Below, piece after piece: positions 35,565 to 45,900 of a stretch of DNA of 64,000 bases (the first letter of the stretch is position 1; each line of letters starts with the position of its first letter). Where the stretch lies: assembly GCA_016706685.1 (NCBI GenBank), contig JADJJE010000014.1, positions 1-64,000 of the forward strand, written 5' to 3'. Origin of the DNA: Sandaracinaceae bacterium. GTDB lineage: Bacteria; Myxococcota_A; Polyangia; Polyangiales; Houyiibacteriaceae. Under the pieces are notes generated by a model, which worked only from the letters and a program-made list of their open reading frames with translations, was not told where the DNA came from and made no database searches. The position numbers and the translations under genes are program-made.

Positions 35565-36581
35565 CAGGCTGCTCTCGCCGCCACGCACGGGCATCCCGAA
35601 GGCCTGGCGGCCGAGCGCGTACCAAACCAGCAGCGCCAGCGCGAGCGCCTGCACCACCATCATGCCCACCGAGCGCGGCAGGTGCCCCGCGCACAGGGCC
35701 AGCAGCAGCGCCACGCCGCCCATGCGCTGGCTGGCGCTCGGACCCGTGGCCGCCGACAGGCTGGCGCCCAGCACCATCCCCAGGATGGGTGCGTACAGCA
35801 CGATGGTGCTCCCCTTCAGCGCGTCCAGCTGGAACACGCCGTAGAACACCGCCGCGTAGTCCTCGTCCAGCACCCACTGCCAGGTGAGCAGCGTCACCGC
35901 GATGACCACCGCGAACACCAGCGTGCGCACCCGCCCCCGCGCGTCGAAGGCGCCGAAGGCCGGCGCGAAGGCCATGGGGATGAGCAGCCAGGCGCCCTCG
36001 TTGAACGTCTTGACGCTGGCCGTGAGGCGCGGAACCTGGCCCACCTCCAGCACCAGCACCACCAGCGACGAGAACACCATGGCGGCCCACAGCGACAGCC
36101 CCAGCTGCATGCCGCGCTGGCGGGCGCGCAGGCCCACCACGGCCAGGAGCGACATGAGCATGTAGCCACCCGAGCGCCCCAGCATGAGCTTGGGCTGCAG
36201 CTCGCTGCTGGGCGGCTCGGTGAGCGCCACCGTGAGCGTGGCGATGAACACGCCCGTGAAGATGGCCAGCGCCAGGCGCGCGACGATCGGCACGGCGTCG
36301 CTCCGGCGGGCGATGCGCGCCACCATGACGAACAGCGCGATGGCTCCCGCGATGGTGGCCAGGTTGAAGCCCAGCGTGGACCAGCGCAGCCACATGGCGC
36401 GGCTCTCCTGGGGGATGCCGTCCCCGAGGGTGAGCAGCGTGGCCCGCCCGAACAGCAGGTCGTAGAGCACCCCGCCCAGGGCCATGAGCGCGAACACGGG
36501 CACGCGAATGATGGGCCCGGCGTTCGGCGTGCTCGCGGCGGGCGGGTGGGGCTGGGGCTCCTGGCTCGGGTCGTCTCGCAC
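35556..36581 (-). CDS. Polytopic membrane protein, hypothetical
   Basis: The protein has 341 residues and about ten membrane helices (for example VPVFALMALGGVLYDLLFG, GAIALFVMVARIA, VVIAVTLLTWQWVL). The N-terminus is Pro-rich and cytoplasmic. No transporter or enzyme signature is visible. It may belong to a small family restricted to myxobacteria, which is inference. Its start faces bioB across 161 bp in which I see no gene. Confidence 0.7.
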   Translation of the reverse strand: MRDDPSQEPQPHPPAASTPNAGPIIRVPVFALMALGGVLYDLLFGRATLLTLGDGIPQESRAMWLRWSTLGFNLATIAGAIALFVMVARIARRSDAVPIVARLALAIFTGVFIATLTVALTEPPSSELQPKLMLGRSGGYMLMSLLAVVGLRARQRGMQLGLSLWAAMVFSSLVVLVLEVGQVPRLTASVKTFNEGAWLLIPMAFAPAFGAFDARGRVRTLVFAVVIAVTLLTWQWVLDEDYAAVFYGVFQLDALKGSTIVLYAPILGMVLGASLSAATGPSASQRMGGVALLLALCAGHLPRSVGMMVVQALALALLVWYALGRQAFGMPVRGGESSLPA

Positions 36582-36742
36582 GAGGCCGTCACGCTACGTG
36601 GTTGCGGGCACGGTGTCCACACGGGAAGGCGCGCGCGAGGCGGGCCGTGGCATGTCCGAAAGCCAGCCCCAGGCAGGGCGTCTGTCGGTTTGCGCTCCGG
36701 CTCGGAGCGTACATCCTGCTACCTCCCACGAGGCCGAAGACG

Positions 36743-37817
36743 ATGGACGACCAGAGCACCCCCGATATCCGCCACGACTGGACCCAGGCCCAAGCGCAGG
36801 CGCTCTTCGACCTGCCGCTCACGGAGCTGCTGTTCCGCGCCCAGGGCATGCATCGCCGGCATCAGCCGCACGACGCGGTGCAGCTGTCCACGCTGCTCTC
36901 CATCAAGACGGGCTCGTGCCCCGAGGACTGCGGCTACTGCTCGCAGAGCGCGCGGAACAAGACGGGCCTCGAGTCCGAGGCGCTGCTGAGCGTGGACACC
37001 GTGCTCGAGAAGGCGCGGCAGGCCAAGGAACTCGGCGCGTCGCGCTTCTGCATGGGCGCCGCGTGGCGCAGCCCCAAGAAGGACAGCCGCCAGTTCGACC
37101 AGGTGCTCGAGATGGTGCGCGGCGTGCGCGCGCTCGGCATGGAGGCCTGCGTCACCGCCGGCATGCTGGACCGCGAGCAGGCCGACCAGCTCAAGCAGGC
37201 GGGCCTCACGGCCTACAACCACAACATCGACACCTCGCGCGAGCACTACGACAAGGTCATCACCACGCGCACGTTCGACGACCGCCTCGAGACCATCAAG
37301 CACGTGGCCGACGCGGGCATCCACGTCTGCAGCGGCGGCATCCTGGGCCTGGGCGAGGGCGACACGGACCGCGTCAGCATGCTGGTCACCCTGGCCACGC
37401 TCACGCCGCACCCCGGAGAGCGTGCCCATCAACGCGCTGGTGGCCATCAAGGGCACGCCGCTCGAGGACCAGCCCCCGGTGGACCCGCTCGACATCGTGC
37501 GCGTGTGCGCGGTGGCTCGCATCATGATGCCGGGCGCCATGGTGCGACTCTCCGCCGGCCGCGGCGAGATGGGCCGCGAGGCGCAGATGCTGGCCTTCAT
37601 GGCCGGCGCCAACAGCATCTTCTACGGCGACCAGCTGCTCACCACGGGCAACCCGGCGCACGAAGAAGACCTGGCCCTGCTGAAGAAGGCGGGCATGCGC
37701 GCGCTGGTGCCGGCCGACCGCGAAGCCGGGCGTGTCGCGGCCACCACCGAGAAGCTCCCGACGCCTGCTGCCCACTCGGGCTGCGGGGCGGGCGGCTGCC
37801 AGCCCAGCGCCTCCTGA
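36743..37817 (+). CDS. bioB: Biotin synthase, with an internal one-base frameshift
   Basis: The enzyme inserts sulfur into dethiobiotin to make biotin. The radical-SAM cluster motif CPEDCGYC is at residues 59-66, and TAYNHNIDTSREHYDKVI, GGILGLGEG and NSIFYGDQLLTTGNP are BioB signatures. Near 37424 the frame moves: the first part reads LATLTPHPGERAHQ while the second frame continues with the expected VPINALVAIKGTPLEDQ. Removing one G in CACCCCGGAGAG restores the usual HPESVPIN and gives 357 residues. It is therefore a recent mutation or, more probably, a sequencing error. No other biotin gene is near. Confidence 0.9.
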
Positions 37818-37836
37818 CGCCCCGAGAGCGGACGGC

Positions 37837-38877
37837 CTACGCCGCCGCGTAGAGCTCGCGGATGTAGGGCATGGAGCGCGCCATGCCCTCCGCGTGATTC
37901 ACCAGCGGGCGCCACTCGAGGTCGCGGCGCGCGCGGTCGATGTGCACCCAGTTCTCCTCCACCAGCTTGTGGGCCTCCATCACGGTGGTGAAGGGCCACG
38001 GGCCGCCCGCCAGGTGCACCACCTCGGATGCCCAGGCCAGCCCGATGAGCACGCGGCCCGGCAGGTTGAAGCGCGGCATCTTGTGGCCCAGCGCCTCCAC
38101 CGCGGGGCGGAAGAACTCGAAGTAGTGGCGCGGCTCGCCGTCGGTGATGAAGTAGGCCTGCCCGCCGATGCGCGTGCCCTCGCCCAGACGGTCCGCCGCG
38201 TGGAGGTGCGAGCTCACCAGGTCGTCGATGTAGATGTTGTCGGCGCGCGTCTTCCCGTCGCCCAGGCCCACGATCATCTTGCCCGCCTTGAGCTCTTTGA
38301 TGAAGCGCGGAAAGTGGTGCTCCTCGCCGGGCCCGTAGATGCCGCCTGGCCGAAGCGCGCAGGTGCGCAGGCCGCGCGCGCCGTCGGTGGCCAGCACCAT
38401 GCGCTCGGCGGTGGCCTTGGTGCGCGAGTACAAGTCCGCGAAGAGGCCCAGGTGGTAGCGCCGCGTCTCGTCGCCGCCGTCGGTGGGCACCGGCACCACG
38501 TTGATGGAGCTGGTGTACACCAGCCGCCTCACGCCGTGCGCGAGGCACGCGTCCAGCACGTTGCGCGTGCCCTGCACGTTGATGGCCTCCACCTGCTCGC
38601 GCAGCGCGCGGGGCGCGATGGTCAGCGCGCAGATCATGGAGGCCGCGTGGAACACCGTCTGGCAGCCCGCGACCGCACGGTCCACGTCGGCGGTGCTGCG
38701 CAGGTCGCCCACCACGCACTCGACGTTGGGGTGGCTGGCCAGCGCGCCGCGCGGCACGTGCCGGTCGAAGATGCGCACGCGGTCCCCGCGCTCCACCAGC
38801 GCCAACGCCAGGTTGCGGCCCAGGTAGCCGGCGCCGCCGATGATCAGGATGGGGGAGGGGGCCGGGCTCATGGACAT
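37837..38877 (-). CDS. NAD-dependent epimerase/3-beta-hydroxysteroid dehydrogenase-type protein
   Basis: The protein has 346 residues from the ATG at 38877 (an alternative ATG at 38871 is two codons later). The extended-SDR dinucleotide motif GGAGYLGRNLA is near residue 14, and the catalytic Tyr-x-x-x-Lys is in YSRTKATAE, with TSSINVV as the preceding Ser region. ALRPGGIYGPGEE and DNIYIDDLVSSHL are typical of the 3-beta-HSD/sterol-decarboxylating dehydrogenase branch. Some myxobacteria make sterols, so a sterol or steroid substrate is possible but unproved. The gene diverges from the DUF4336-like gene. Confidence 0.85.
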   Translation of the reverse strand: MSMSPAPSPILIIGGAGYLGRNLALALVERGDRVRIFDRHVPRGALASHPNVECVVGDLRSTADVDRAVAGCQTVFHAASMICALTIAPRALREQVEAINVQGTRNVLDACLAHGVRRLVYTSSINVVPVPTDGGDETRRYHLGLFADLYSRTKATAERMVLATDGARGLRTCALRPGGIYGPGEEHHFPRFIKELKAGKMIVGLGDGKTRADNIYIDDLVSSHLHAADRLGEGTRIGGQAYFITDGEPRHYFEFFRPAVEALGHKMPRFNLPGRVLIGLAWASEVVHLAGGPWPFTTVMEAHKLVEENWVHIDRARRDLEWRPLVNHAEGMARSMPYIRELYAAA

Positions 38878-38935
38878 GGGACGGAGATACACGTCGCGCT
38901 GGAAAAGGCAAAGAGGGCGCGTGTAGCCTGCGCGA

Positions 38936-39619
38936 ATGCTCACACGCGTCGCCGAGGGTCTCCATGTGGTCGCTGCACCGCAGCGCTTCCTGTTCTTGGA
39001 GCTGGGCACCCGCATGACGGTCATCGAGCTCGAGGGCGGCGGCGTGGCGCTGCACTCGCCCGTGCCGTTCGACGCGCACCTGGCCGACGAAGTGGCCCGC
39101 ATCGGCGAGGTGCGCTGCGTGATCGCGCCCAACGTGTTCCACCACCTGCACGTGGGGCCCTGGCTCGCGGCGTCTCCCGGCGCCGTGCTGTGCGCGCCCG
39201 AGGGGCTCCGCAAGAAGCGCCCCGACCTGCGCATCGATCACGCGCTGCGCGGCGATGGGGCCGTGCCCGAGGTGCTGCGCGGCACGCTCGAGGGGCTGCA
39301 CATCAACGGTTGTGACCTCGACGAGACGGTCTTCCTGCACGCGCGCACGCGCACCGTGGTGAGCTCGGACCTGACCGAGAACTTCGGCACGTCGCCCCAC
39401 CTGCCCACCAAGCTGTACCTGAAGGCCGCGGGCCTCGAGCACCAAGTTGGTTGGAGCCGCCTGCTGCGTGTGGTGTATCGCGACCGCAAGGCCGCGCGCG
39501 GCAGCGTGGAGCAGCTGCTCGGGCGCGACTTCGACCGCATCGTCATCGCGCACGGCAACCTCATCGAGCGCGGCGGCAAGGACGCGGTCCGCCAGACGTT
39601 CGGGTTCCTGGGGCTCTAG
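38936..39619 (+). CDS. DUF4336 (metallo-beta-lactamase-like) protein
   Basis: The protein has 227 residues. The opening (LTRVAEGLHVVAAPQRFLFLELGTRMTVIEL) and segments IAPNVFHHLHVGPW, CAPEGLRKKRPDL and DRIVIAHGNLIE match the DUF4336 family, which has a metallo-beta-lactamase-like layout but lacks the complete HxHxDH motif. HHLHVGP and the late AHGN could still bind a metal. Function is unknown. Its stop codon TAG and the stop codon of the facing LRR gene share the palindrome CTAG (39616-39619), so the two genes overlap by four bases at their ends. Confidence 0.8.
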   Translation: MLTRVAEGLHVVAAPQRFLFLELGTRMTVIELEGGGVALHSPVPFDAHLADEVARIGEVRCVIAPNVFHHLHVGPWLAASPGAVLCAPEGLRKKRPDLRIDHALRGDGAVPEVLRGTLEGLHINGCDLDETVFLHARTRTVVSSDLTENFGTSPHLPTKLYLKAAGLEHQVGWSRLLRVVYRDRKAARGSVEQLLGRDFDRIVIAHGNLIERGGKDAVRQTFGFLGL

Positions 39620-40749
39620 CTTACGGCGGCGTGGGGCGCGCTCGCGGGGCGACCCATGAACCACAGCGCCCCCACGCCCGGCAGGCGCGTGGTCCCGGTC
39701 AGGCCGCCTTCGAGGGGGTGGCCCGCCAGCAGCGCCTTGGTGCTGTCGCTCATGCCGAACTTGTAGAGCGACACCCCGTGGAGCTGCGCGAAGAGCGGCG
39801 CGCGGATCAAGGTCGCGATGCCCTCGTCGGTCATGGCGTTCGAGTCGATCCACAGCCCGCGCAGCTTCGGCAGCGAGGCCTCGGCCAGCGCGTGCGCCGA
39901 TGCATCCGTGAGCTCGCAGCTCGAGATCCACAGGTCCTCCACGCAGTCGAGCGCGCCCGCCTTCAGCAGCGCCAGCAGGCCCGCGTCGCGCATGGGGTTG
40001 CACGACAGGTGCAGGCGACGGGCCTTGCGGAGCTTCGGGGCGAGCGTCGTGATCGGCAGACGTCCCAGTCGAGCGTCGCGCAGGTTGACGTGCTCGAGCT
40101 CGCCCAGCCGCTCGAAGAGCCCCTGCGCCCCCTGCGAGTCGAGCGGGCTGCCCGTCAGGGTCAGGTCCAGCAGATGCGGGATGCATGCCGCCTGGGCAAG
40201 CGCCTCGAGGTCGCTGCGGTCGAAGCAGGAGCCTTGGAGCTCGAGCCCCAGCAGATGGGGAAACGCCTGGCCCAGCTCGCGTGCCACGGCCACGCGGGTG
40301 GCCGGGCTGAAGCGCGCCCCCGGTAGGGAGAGGTCACGCCACGCACGCGTCGGGCCAATCCACTCGAGCGCGCGCGGGTGCAACAGGTGGCTGGGCAAGC
40401 ACAGGGCGCTCAGCTCGACGCCCCAGCGATCCACACCCGGGAACGTGCTCAGCATGCTGGAAGCGAGCGTGTCGATGCCCCACAGCGACAGCGCGCCCGC
40501 GTAGCGCACGCGCGGGTCTGGCTGCTCGAGCCAGCCCGTGAGCTGCGTGTGCTCTGTGACCACCTCCTCCTGCATGTCCCTGTCGAAGTGACCGCGCTTG
40601 TCCACGCGCGAGGTGGCCACCCAGCCGAGCGGCACCTCCCGCGCGCCCGCCGGGAACGAGTGCAGTAGCGCCAGATCCTCTGTGTCGAGCTCGGCCTTGG
40701 CCTGGAGGCGCCACCAGTCGTGGCGGGGATCACCCTTGGTGTAGAGCAC
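39616..40749 (-). CDS. Leucine-rich-repeat protein
   Basis: From the GTG at 40749 the protein has 377 residues. Upstream in-frame codons run into the P450 gene and do not fit. The first ~120 residues form a family-specific head (DPRHDWWRLQAKAELDTEDLALLHSFPAG). The rest is a series of LRRs: LLGLELQGSCF, LLDLTLTGSPLDSQGAQGL, LEHVNLRDARLG, ARRLHLSCNPMRDAGLLAL, VEDLWISSCELTDASAHAL and LRGLWIDSNAMTDEGIATL. The RNase-inhibitor-like length suggests a protein-binding surface. It lies 14 bp downstream of the P450 gene on the same strand. Confidence 0.8.
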   Translation of the reverse strand: MLYTKGDPRHDWWRLQAKAELDTEDLALLHSFPAGAREVPLGWVATSRVDKRGHFDRDMQEEVVTEHTQLTGWLEQPDPRVRYAGALSLWGIDTLASSMLSTFPGVDRWGVELSALCLPSHLLHPRALEWIGPTRAWRDLSLPGARFSPATRVAVARELGQAFPHLLGLELQGSCFDRSDLEALAQAACIPHLLDLTLTGSPLDSQGAQGLFERLGELEHVNLRDARLGRLPITTLAPKLRKARRLHLSCNPMRDAGLLALLKAGALDCVEDLWISSCELTDASAHALAEASLPKLRGLWIDSNAMTDEGIATLIRAPLFAQLHGVSLYKFGMSDSTKALLAGHPLEGGLTGTTRLPGVGALWFMGRPASAPHAAVS

Positions 40750-40763
40750 GCACCCAGGATAGC

Positions 40764-42227
40764 TCAGCTCTCCTTGGGGACTCGAATGAGAACTTTCCGC
40801 TCGTGAAACCGAACACGCACGCCTTCCGGTTGCATGGTGAACGCGAGCACCTCTCGGACGCTGGCAGGGTCGACCGCCTCGAGGTCGAAGCGGCGCACGA
40901 TCATGGCGAGCACCATCGCCGCTTCGAGCAGCGCGAGCCCGCGACCAGGACAGACGCGTGGGCCCGAGCCAAAGGCCATCAAGGCACGAGGGTTGTGGGG
41001 GCGTGTGTCTTCCGGAGCGTGTGAGAGCCAACGCTCGGGTCGGAACGAATCGGGGTCGCCGAAGTTCGCGGGCGACGTCGAGATGAGGCGGGTCAAGACC
41101 GACACCATCGCGCCCTTCGGCACCATGACGCCTCCGATGACGGTGTCTCGCGTCGTCTCGAGCCCCGCGAACGGCGCAGGTGAACGCAGTCGCAGACTTT
41201 CGTGGACGATCGCGTCGATGTACTGGAAGTGCTTCGCCTGTTCGAGCGTCGGCACGAGCGCGTCGCCGAGCGCGGCGTCGACCTCCGCGCGCGCATGCGC
41301 GAACACGTCGGGACGTGTCGCGAGGTAGTGCAGCGCCCAAGCGACGGTGTTCGCAGTCGTATCCTCTCCTGCGAGCAGGACCGTGAACACGTTGGCGATG
41401 ATCTCGTCGTCCGTGAGCGGATGCTCGGCTCCCTCTTCGTCATGCGCGCGAATCATCGATTCGAGCAGGGTCCTCGAGCGGTGGCCGGGGGCGGGCGGCG
41501 AGTCGTGCAATTCCGCGCGTCGCTCCTCGACCAACGTCTTCATGAACGCGTGCATCTCGGTCACCGCGCGGTTGAACGACCGATCCAGGAACGGGAGGTA
41601 CCTCCAGTAGCGAATCGGCGAGAAGAGCCGACGATTGATTCCGCGGAAGACCTCTCCCAGCTGCTTCTGCAGCGTCCCGTCACCGGCGCCAATCGAGTCG
41701 AAGTCGCGTCCGAAGGCGACGCTCGTGGTGATGTCGACCGTGTAGCGCATGAGCTCCGCGACGACATCGAGCACGTCGCCTCTCGCGGCGGCGTGGCTCA
41801 AGTGATCCGAGAAGCGCGCCGTCACGCGCTCGATCGCTTCGGCGAACGAATCGAGGTGGGCGGCGTGAAAACTCGGATTGATCAGCCGCCGTTGCCGGCG
41901 CCAGTCCTTCCCCTCGGCGGCGAAGACGCCGAGAAGACCGATCGCGCCCAGCTCCTCTTCGATCGCCATGAATCGACGGATCGCGTCGGGCCGGTCCTGG
42001 AAAACGCTGCGCGCGACCTCTGCGTCCACGATGCCGATTCCGGGCCGCCCGAGAAATCGATATCCGAAGTTGCGACCGTGACGCAGGGCTATCGCCTCCA
42101 GGTCGAGATGCGCACGCTCGGGCTTGAGGCTCAGCACAATCCCGAAGTACGGAAGCCCCGGCTCCTGCGGCAGGTCGGAGAGGCGCCCTGCGCTCGACGC
42201 GACCAGGTCGGTTCGTTCGGTGCCCAT
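40764..42227 (-). CDS. Cytochrome P450
   Basis: The protein has 487 residues. The oxygen-binding I-helix motif AGEDTT, the K-helix ESLR, the FRPERWLS segment and the heme-binding loop FGSGPRVCPGR, with the Cys that ligates the iron, are all present and in order. Its length and the AGEDTT motif are closer to fatty-acid hydroxylase-like and eukaryote-like P450s than to soluble CYP101-type enzymes. No ferredoxin partner gene is adjacent. The codons are richer in AT endings (CGA, TTT, GGA, ATT) than those of the neighbours, a sign of recent transfer. The substrate is unknown. Confidence 0.92.
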   Translation of the reverse strand: MGTERTDLVASSAGRLSDLPQEPGLPYFGIVLSLKPERAHLDLEAIALRHGRNFGYRFLGRPGIGIVDAEVARSVFQDRPDAIRRFMAIEEELGAIGLLGVFAAEGKDWRRQRRLINPSFHAAHLDSFAEAIERVTARFSDHLSHAAARGDVLDVVAELMRYTVDITTSVAFGRDFDSIGAGDGTLQKQLGEVFRGINRRLFSPIRYWRYLPFLDRSFNRAVTEMHAFMKTLVEERRAELHDSPPAPGHRSRTLLESMIRAHDEEGAEHPLTDDEIIANVFTVLLAGEDTTANTVAWALHYLATRPDVFAHARAEVDAALGDALVPTLEQAKHFQYIDAIVHESLRLRSPAPFAGLETTRDTVIGGVMVPKGAMVSVLTRLISTSPANFGDPDSFRPERWLSHAPEDTRPHNPRALMAFGSGPRVCPGRGLALLEAAMVLAMIVRRFDLEAVDPASVREVLAFTMQPEGVRVRFHERKVLIRVPKES

Positions 42228-42250
42228 GGAGCGCTAGCGTAACAGCTCTC

Positions 42251-42922
42251 TCAGAGCGCTTCCCAGCTCAGCGTGCGCACCCGGCCCGTGTAGCCGAACC
42301 AGCCGTTCTCGAACGTGGTCTCGTCGGGAGGGCGCGCCGTGTGCGGAGCGCCCGCAGCGAGCCCCTCGCCATAGCGCACCACGATCGCGCCCGCGGGCGC
42401 GCCGTCCAGCCGCTCGAAGCGCCGCTCGGTCACGCCGCTCGGGCCCACGTGCTCGCGCACGCGCTCGCCGTCGCGCTCCACCTCGCGCCAACCCGCAGCA
42501 TCAGGCTCGGCGCTGCCCGCGCCCTGGAACCACGTGCGGTGGATGTCGTGCAGGATGTAGCGCGGCGGGAAGGGCAGCTCCTCCGGCATGAAGCTCTCGA
42601 AGGTGATCTCGTCGCCACGCTGGGTGAGCACGAACGCGCGCCCGCCGTGCGGGGCGAGGCCCAGCAGCACCAGCTCGTCGCCGCGCTTCTGCAAGATGGC
42701 GCGGAAGGTGTTCTCACCCTCGGCGTGGGTCATGGTGACCTCCTGCTCCATCATGAAGTCTGGGCCCAGCGCGGAGGGCGGCTGCAGCACAGTGGGGTAC
42801 GCGTTGGCCAGCTGCTCCGGCGTGGCCGTGGCCACCGTGGGCGGCGCGCAGCCCGCTGCCAGGAGGCCTGCCAACAACGAGGCGACCGCGAGACTCGAGG
42901 CCGTGGAGAGAGCGTGGCTCAC
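42251..42922 (-). CDS. DUF3261-like lipoprotein
   Basis: The protein has 223 residues from a GTG at 42922, which gives a clean lipoprotein signal (SLAVASLLAGLLAAGCAP). The mature part resembles DUF3261 (FMMEQEVTMTHAEGENTFRAILQKRGDELVLLGL, LPFPPRYILHDIHRTWF), a family that often accompanies aryl-polyene-type clusters and is thought to sit at the outer membrane. The start overlaps the last four bases of the MopE/RCC1 gene, which shows coupling. The fatty-acid-like module at 46.3-50.5 kb is 3.4 kb away and separated by that gene, so a functional link is only suggestive. Confidence 0.7.
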   Translation of the reverse strand: MSHALSTASSLAVASLLAGLLAAGCAPPTVATATPEQLANAYPTVLQPPSALGPDFMMEQEVTMTHAEGENTFRAILQKRGDELVLLGLAPHGGRAFVLTQRGDEITFESFMPEELPFPPRYILHDIHRTWFQGAGSAEPDAAGWREVERDGERVREHVGPSGVTERRFERLDGAPAGAIVVRYGEGLAAGAPHTARPPDETTFENGWFGYTGRVRTLSWEAL

Positions 42923-45900
42923 GGTAGACCCAGCACTGCGACGGGAGTCGTGGTTCGCACGGCATGCGGGACCCCGAAGTCGCCGTGGCCCCAGCAGCGG
43001 GCCGTCCCGCCGGCCAGCAACGCGCACGCGCCCCCGTTTCCCAACACAACGTCTTGGATGGTGAGGCCCGCTGGGAGCGCGGTGACCAGCGTTGGGCTCT
43101 CGCGAGGTGCGCTCGTCCCATCACCCACCTCGCCTTGGCGATTGAGGCCCCAGCACACCAGTCGGTTGTCCGTGCGGAGGGCGCAGACCGTCTCCGTCAC
43201 CCCCGACGGGTCTCCGAACACACGCGTGGCCGTCAGACCGGGGATGGTGACCACACCTGCGGCGCTCCCGGGCCCGTTCCCCAAGAGACCAGCCCCGTCG
43301 TTGCCCCAGGTGACGACCGCTCCGCCGCCCACGATCGCGACACCGCCACCGCTGCGCAGCGCGAGATCGGTGATGCCCGTGGGCATCGTCAGTGTGATGG
43401 GCGTCGTGGTGTAGGAGACCCCGTTCATGGGGTCGTTGACGCGACCCCAGCAGCTGGCCGAGCCGGACACGCGCGCGCAGGCGACGTCGTATGCCTCGAC
43501 CAGCTGCTGCGCACCCGTGATGATGGACTCCGGGGCCGCCACGCCGTCGCAGCAGGAGCTGCCGAACTCACGGCTACCCCAGCGGTAGACCGTGCCGCCG
43601 CTGGTGAGCGCGCCCCGGGCGTTCGAGGACCCAACCAGTGTCGTGACACCCGACGCCAGGCCGGAGACGTTCACCCATCCGCTGGACAGTGTTCGCGGTT
43701 CACCGTTGCCGAGCTGACCTTGGTCGTCGCCACCTTGGCAGCGCACTCCGCCTCCAGTGGTGCGGTGGCAGACCCCGCCCGCTGCCAGCGAGAGCACATC
43801 GGTGGCTCCGTCCGCGCCGCTCTCGATCACCGTGGAGGAGATGTGGTAGACGCGTCCGCCCGCAGTGACGAAGTTCGAAGGGGAGATGTGAGTGATGCCC
43901 GTCAGCGGAACCTCGACCGCAGTCGCACGAATTGGGCTCGTACCCCCGCCCGTGAAGTAGAACGAGCCCCAACACGAGACGTCGTCGCTCGCGTCGAGTG
44001 CGCATGCCCAGGTGGGACCCGAAGCAACCTGGACGGCATCATCGAGGCCCACCACGGCAACGGGCGAGGACCTGTTCGTGGTCGTGCCATCGCCCACCTC
44101 CCCCGAACCGTTGGCGCCGACACAGAGCACCTCGCCGCCGCCTGTCACCGCACAACGCTCAGACCCTTGTGCTCCGCCGGTGTAGCCCGTCACGGTGCTT
44201 CCGCACACCATTTCGCCCGTGGGGCGTAGCCCGCAGCCCTTGTCGTCCAACCAGCGAAACGGTGCAACCGTGGTTGTCAGTGTCGGCGTCGCGCTGGTGT
44301 GCGAAGACCAACAGACCCGGCTGCCCGTCGCGAGCAGCGCGCAGACCTGAGCACCACTGCTACCGAGCTGGATGGCCGTGGTCACGTTGGTGATCGTGCG
44401 GGTCATGGTGCCGATCTGGACGAGCGCGCCAGCGGTCGTCAGCACGTAGTGATTCCACCCACTCGACCCGTCCCAGGCCGCCACGCCGTGACGTACATCG
44501 GTGCGGCCGAGGTCGGTCGCGAGGTACGTTCCGTCCGCGCTCGCCTCGATTCGATATGCGCGCCCGGCGCTGGTGACGACGAGATTGCCGCGGATCTCGA
44601 CGGCCCCGACGATGCCCGCGACCGGCGTGGCGGTCTGCCGGAAGCGCCCCCAGCAGTGGACCGCTCCGGCCCGGATCACGCAGGTGAAGCCGTGGCTGCC
44701 GCTCAACCGGAAGGTGGGTTCGTACGCCGTCGCGATGCGCTGCGGTCCCGTCTCGGTTCGGCACGCGCTCTCACTACACACGAGACTTGTCCCACACGCA
44801 AACCCACAAGCGCCGCAGTGCGCTGCGGTGATGCGGAGGTCGACCTCACATCCATTGGTCGGCGTCGAGACGTTGTCGCAGTCGTCGAACCCGGTTGCGC
44901 AGGTCGCCGAACACGCCGCAGCGCCCGTGCAGGTGGCGCTCGCCGGCACCACGTTCGGTGCTCCGCCACAGTGCACGTCCGGGCCGCTGCCCTCGTCGGT
45001 CGAGCCGTCGCAGTCGTTGTTCCGCCCGTCACACAGCTCTGCGGCAGACGGGAAGACGTCCGCGCGCGCGTCATCGCAGTCGGTGCCGCCGCCGCCTGGG
45101 CAGGCGATGTCGGGGTACCCGTCGAGGTCGTCGTCCTCACCGCCAGACCCCGCGATCGCAAAGTCACGCAGCCCATTGCAGTCGTCGTCCACCGCGTTGC
45201 AGGACTCGGCTCGCCCAGGGTTCACCGTCGCCGTCGAGTCGTCGCAGTCGTACAGCCCGCGCTGCGGCGCGTAGCCCGCAGGCTCCATGCAGGCCTCGAT
45301 GGAGTCGCCCATGACGCCGTAGTCATCTCCGTCGACGTCACGGTAGTACGTGATGCGAGCAAACCCCTCGTCGGTGTCGCCGTTGCAGTTGTTGTCGAGG
45401 CCGTCACAGTCCTCGCCGCGCGCGGGGTTCACCGACGACCGCGAGTCATCGCAGTCGAGGTTGTCGTCCGAGTAGCCCGGAGGCCGCGAGCAGTCTTCGC
45501 GCGGCGTGCCGTTCGGGTTTCCATACCCATCCATGTCGGAGTCCGGCCAGTACGGGATGCGTCCGCCCTCGTCGACAGCGCCGTCGCAGTCGTCGTCGAT
45601 CAGGTTGCAGGGAACCTCGGCGACGTTCGGGCTCACCCCGCTCTCGGTGTCATCGCAGTCACCGCCCACCACCTCGCCCGGCAGCACCCGCACTCTCGTC
45701 CCGCACGAAGGCGCGGGGCCACGATAGATGTTGCCGCACGTGCTGGCGTTGAAGCCATCCCCGTCGGAGTCGGCGTCCCCCACGGTGCAGAAGTCGCAAT
45801 CCTCGTCCACGCCACGGGTGTCACAAACGTCGGTTGCACCGGGGAAGCGCGCGGAGTCCATGTCGTCGCAGTCGCTTCCACCACACTCGATGGACACGAT

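Noticed and set aside
37422..37817. A separate small protein after bioB
   Set aside because: It is the continuation of BioB in another frame; one base removed restores a full-length enzyme.
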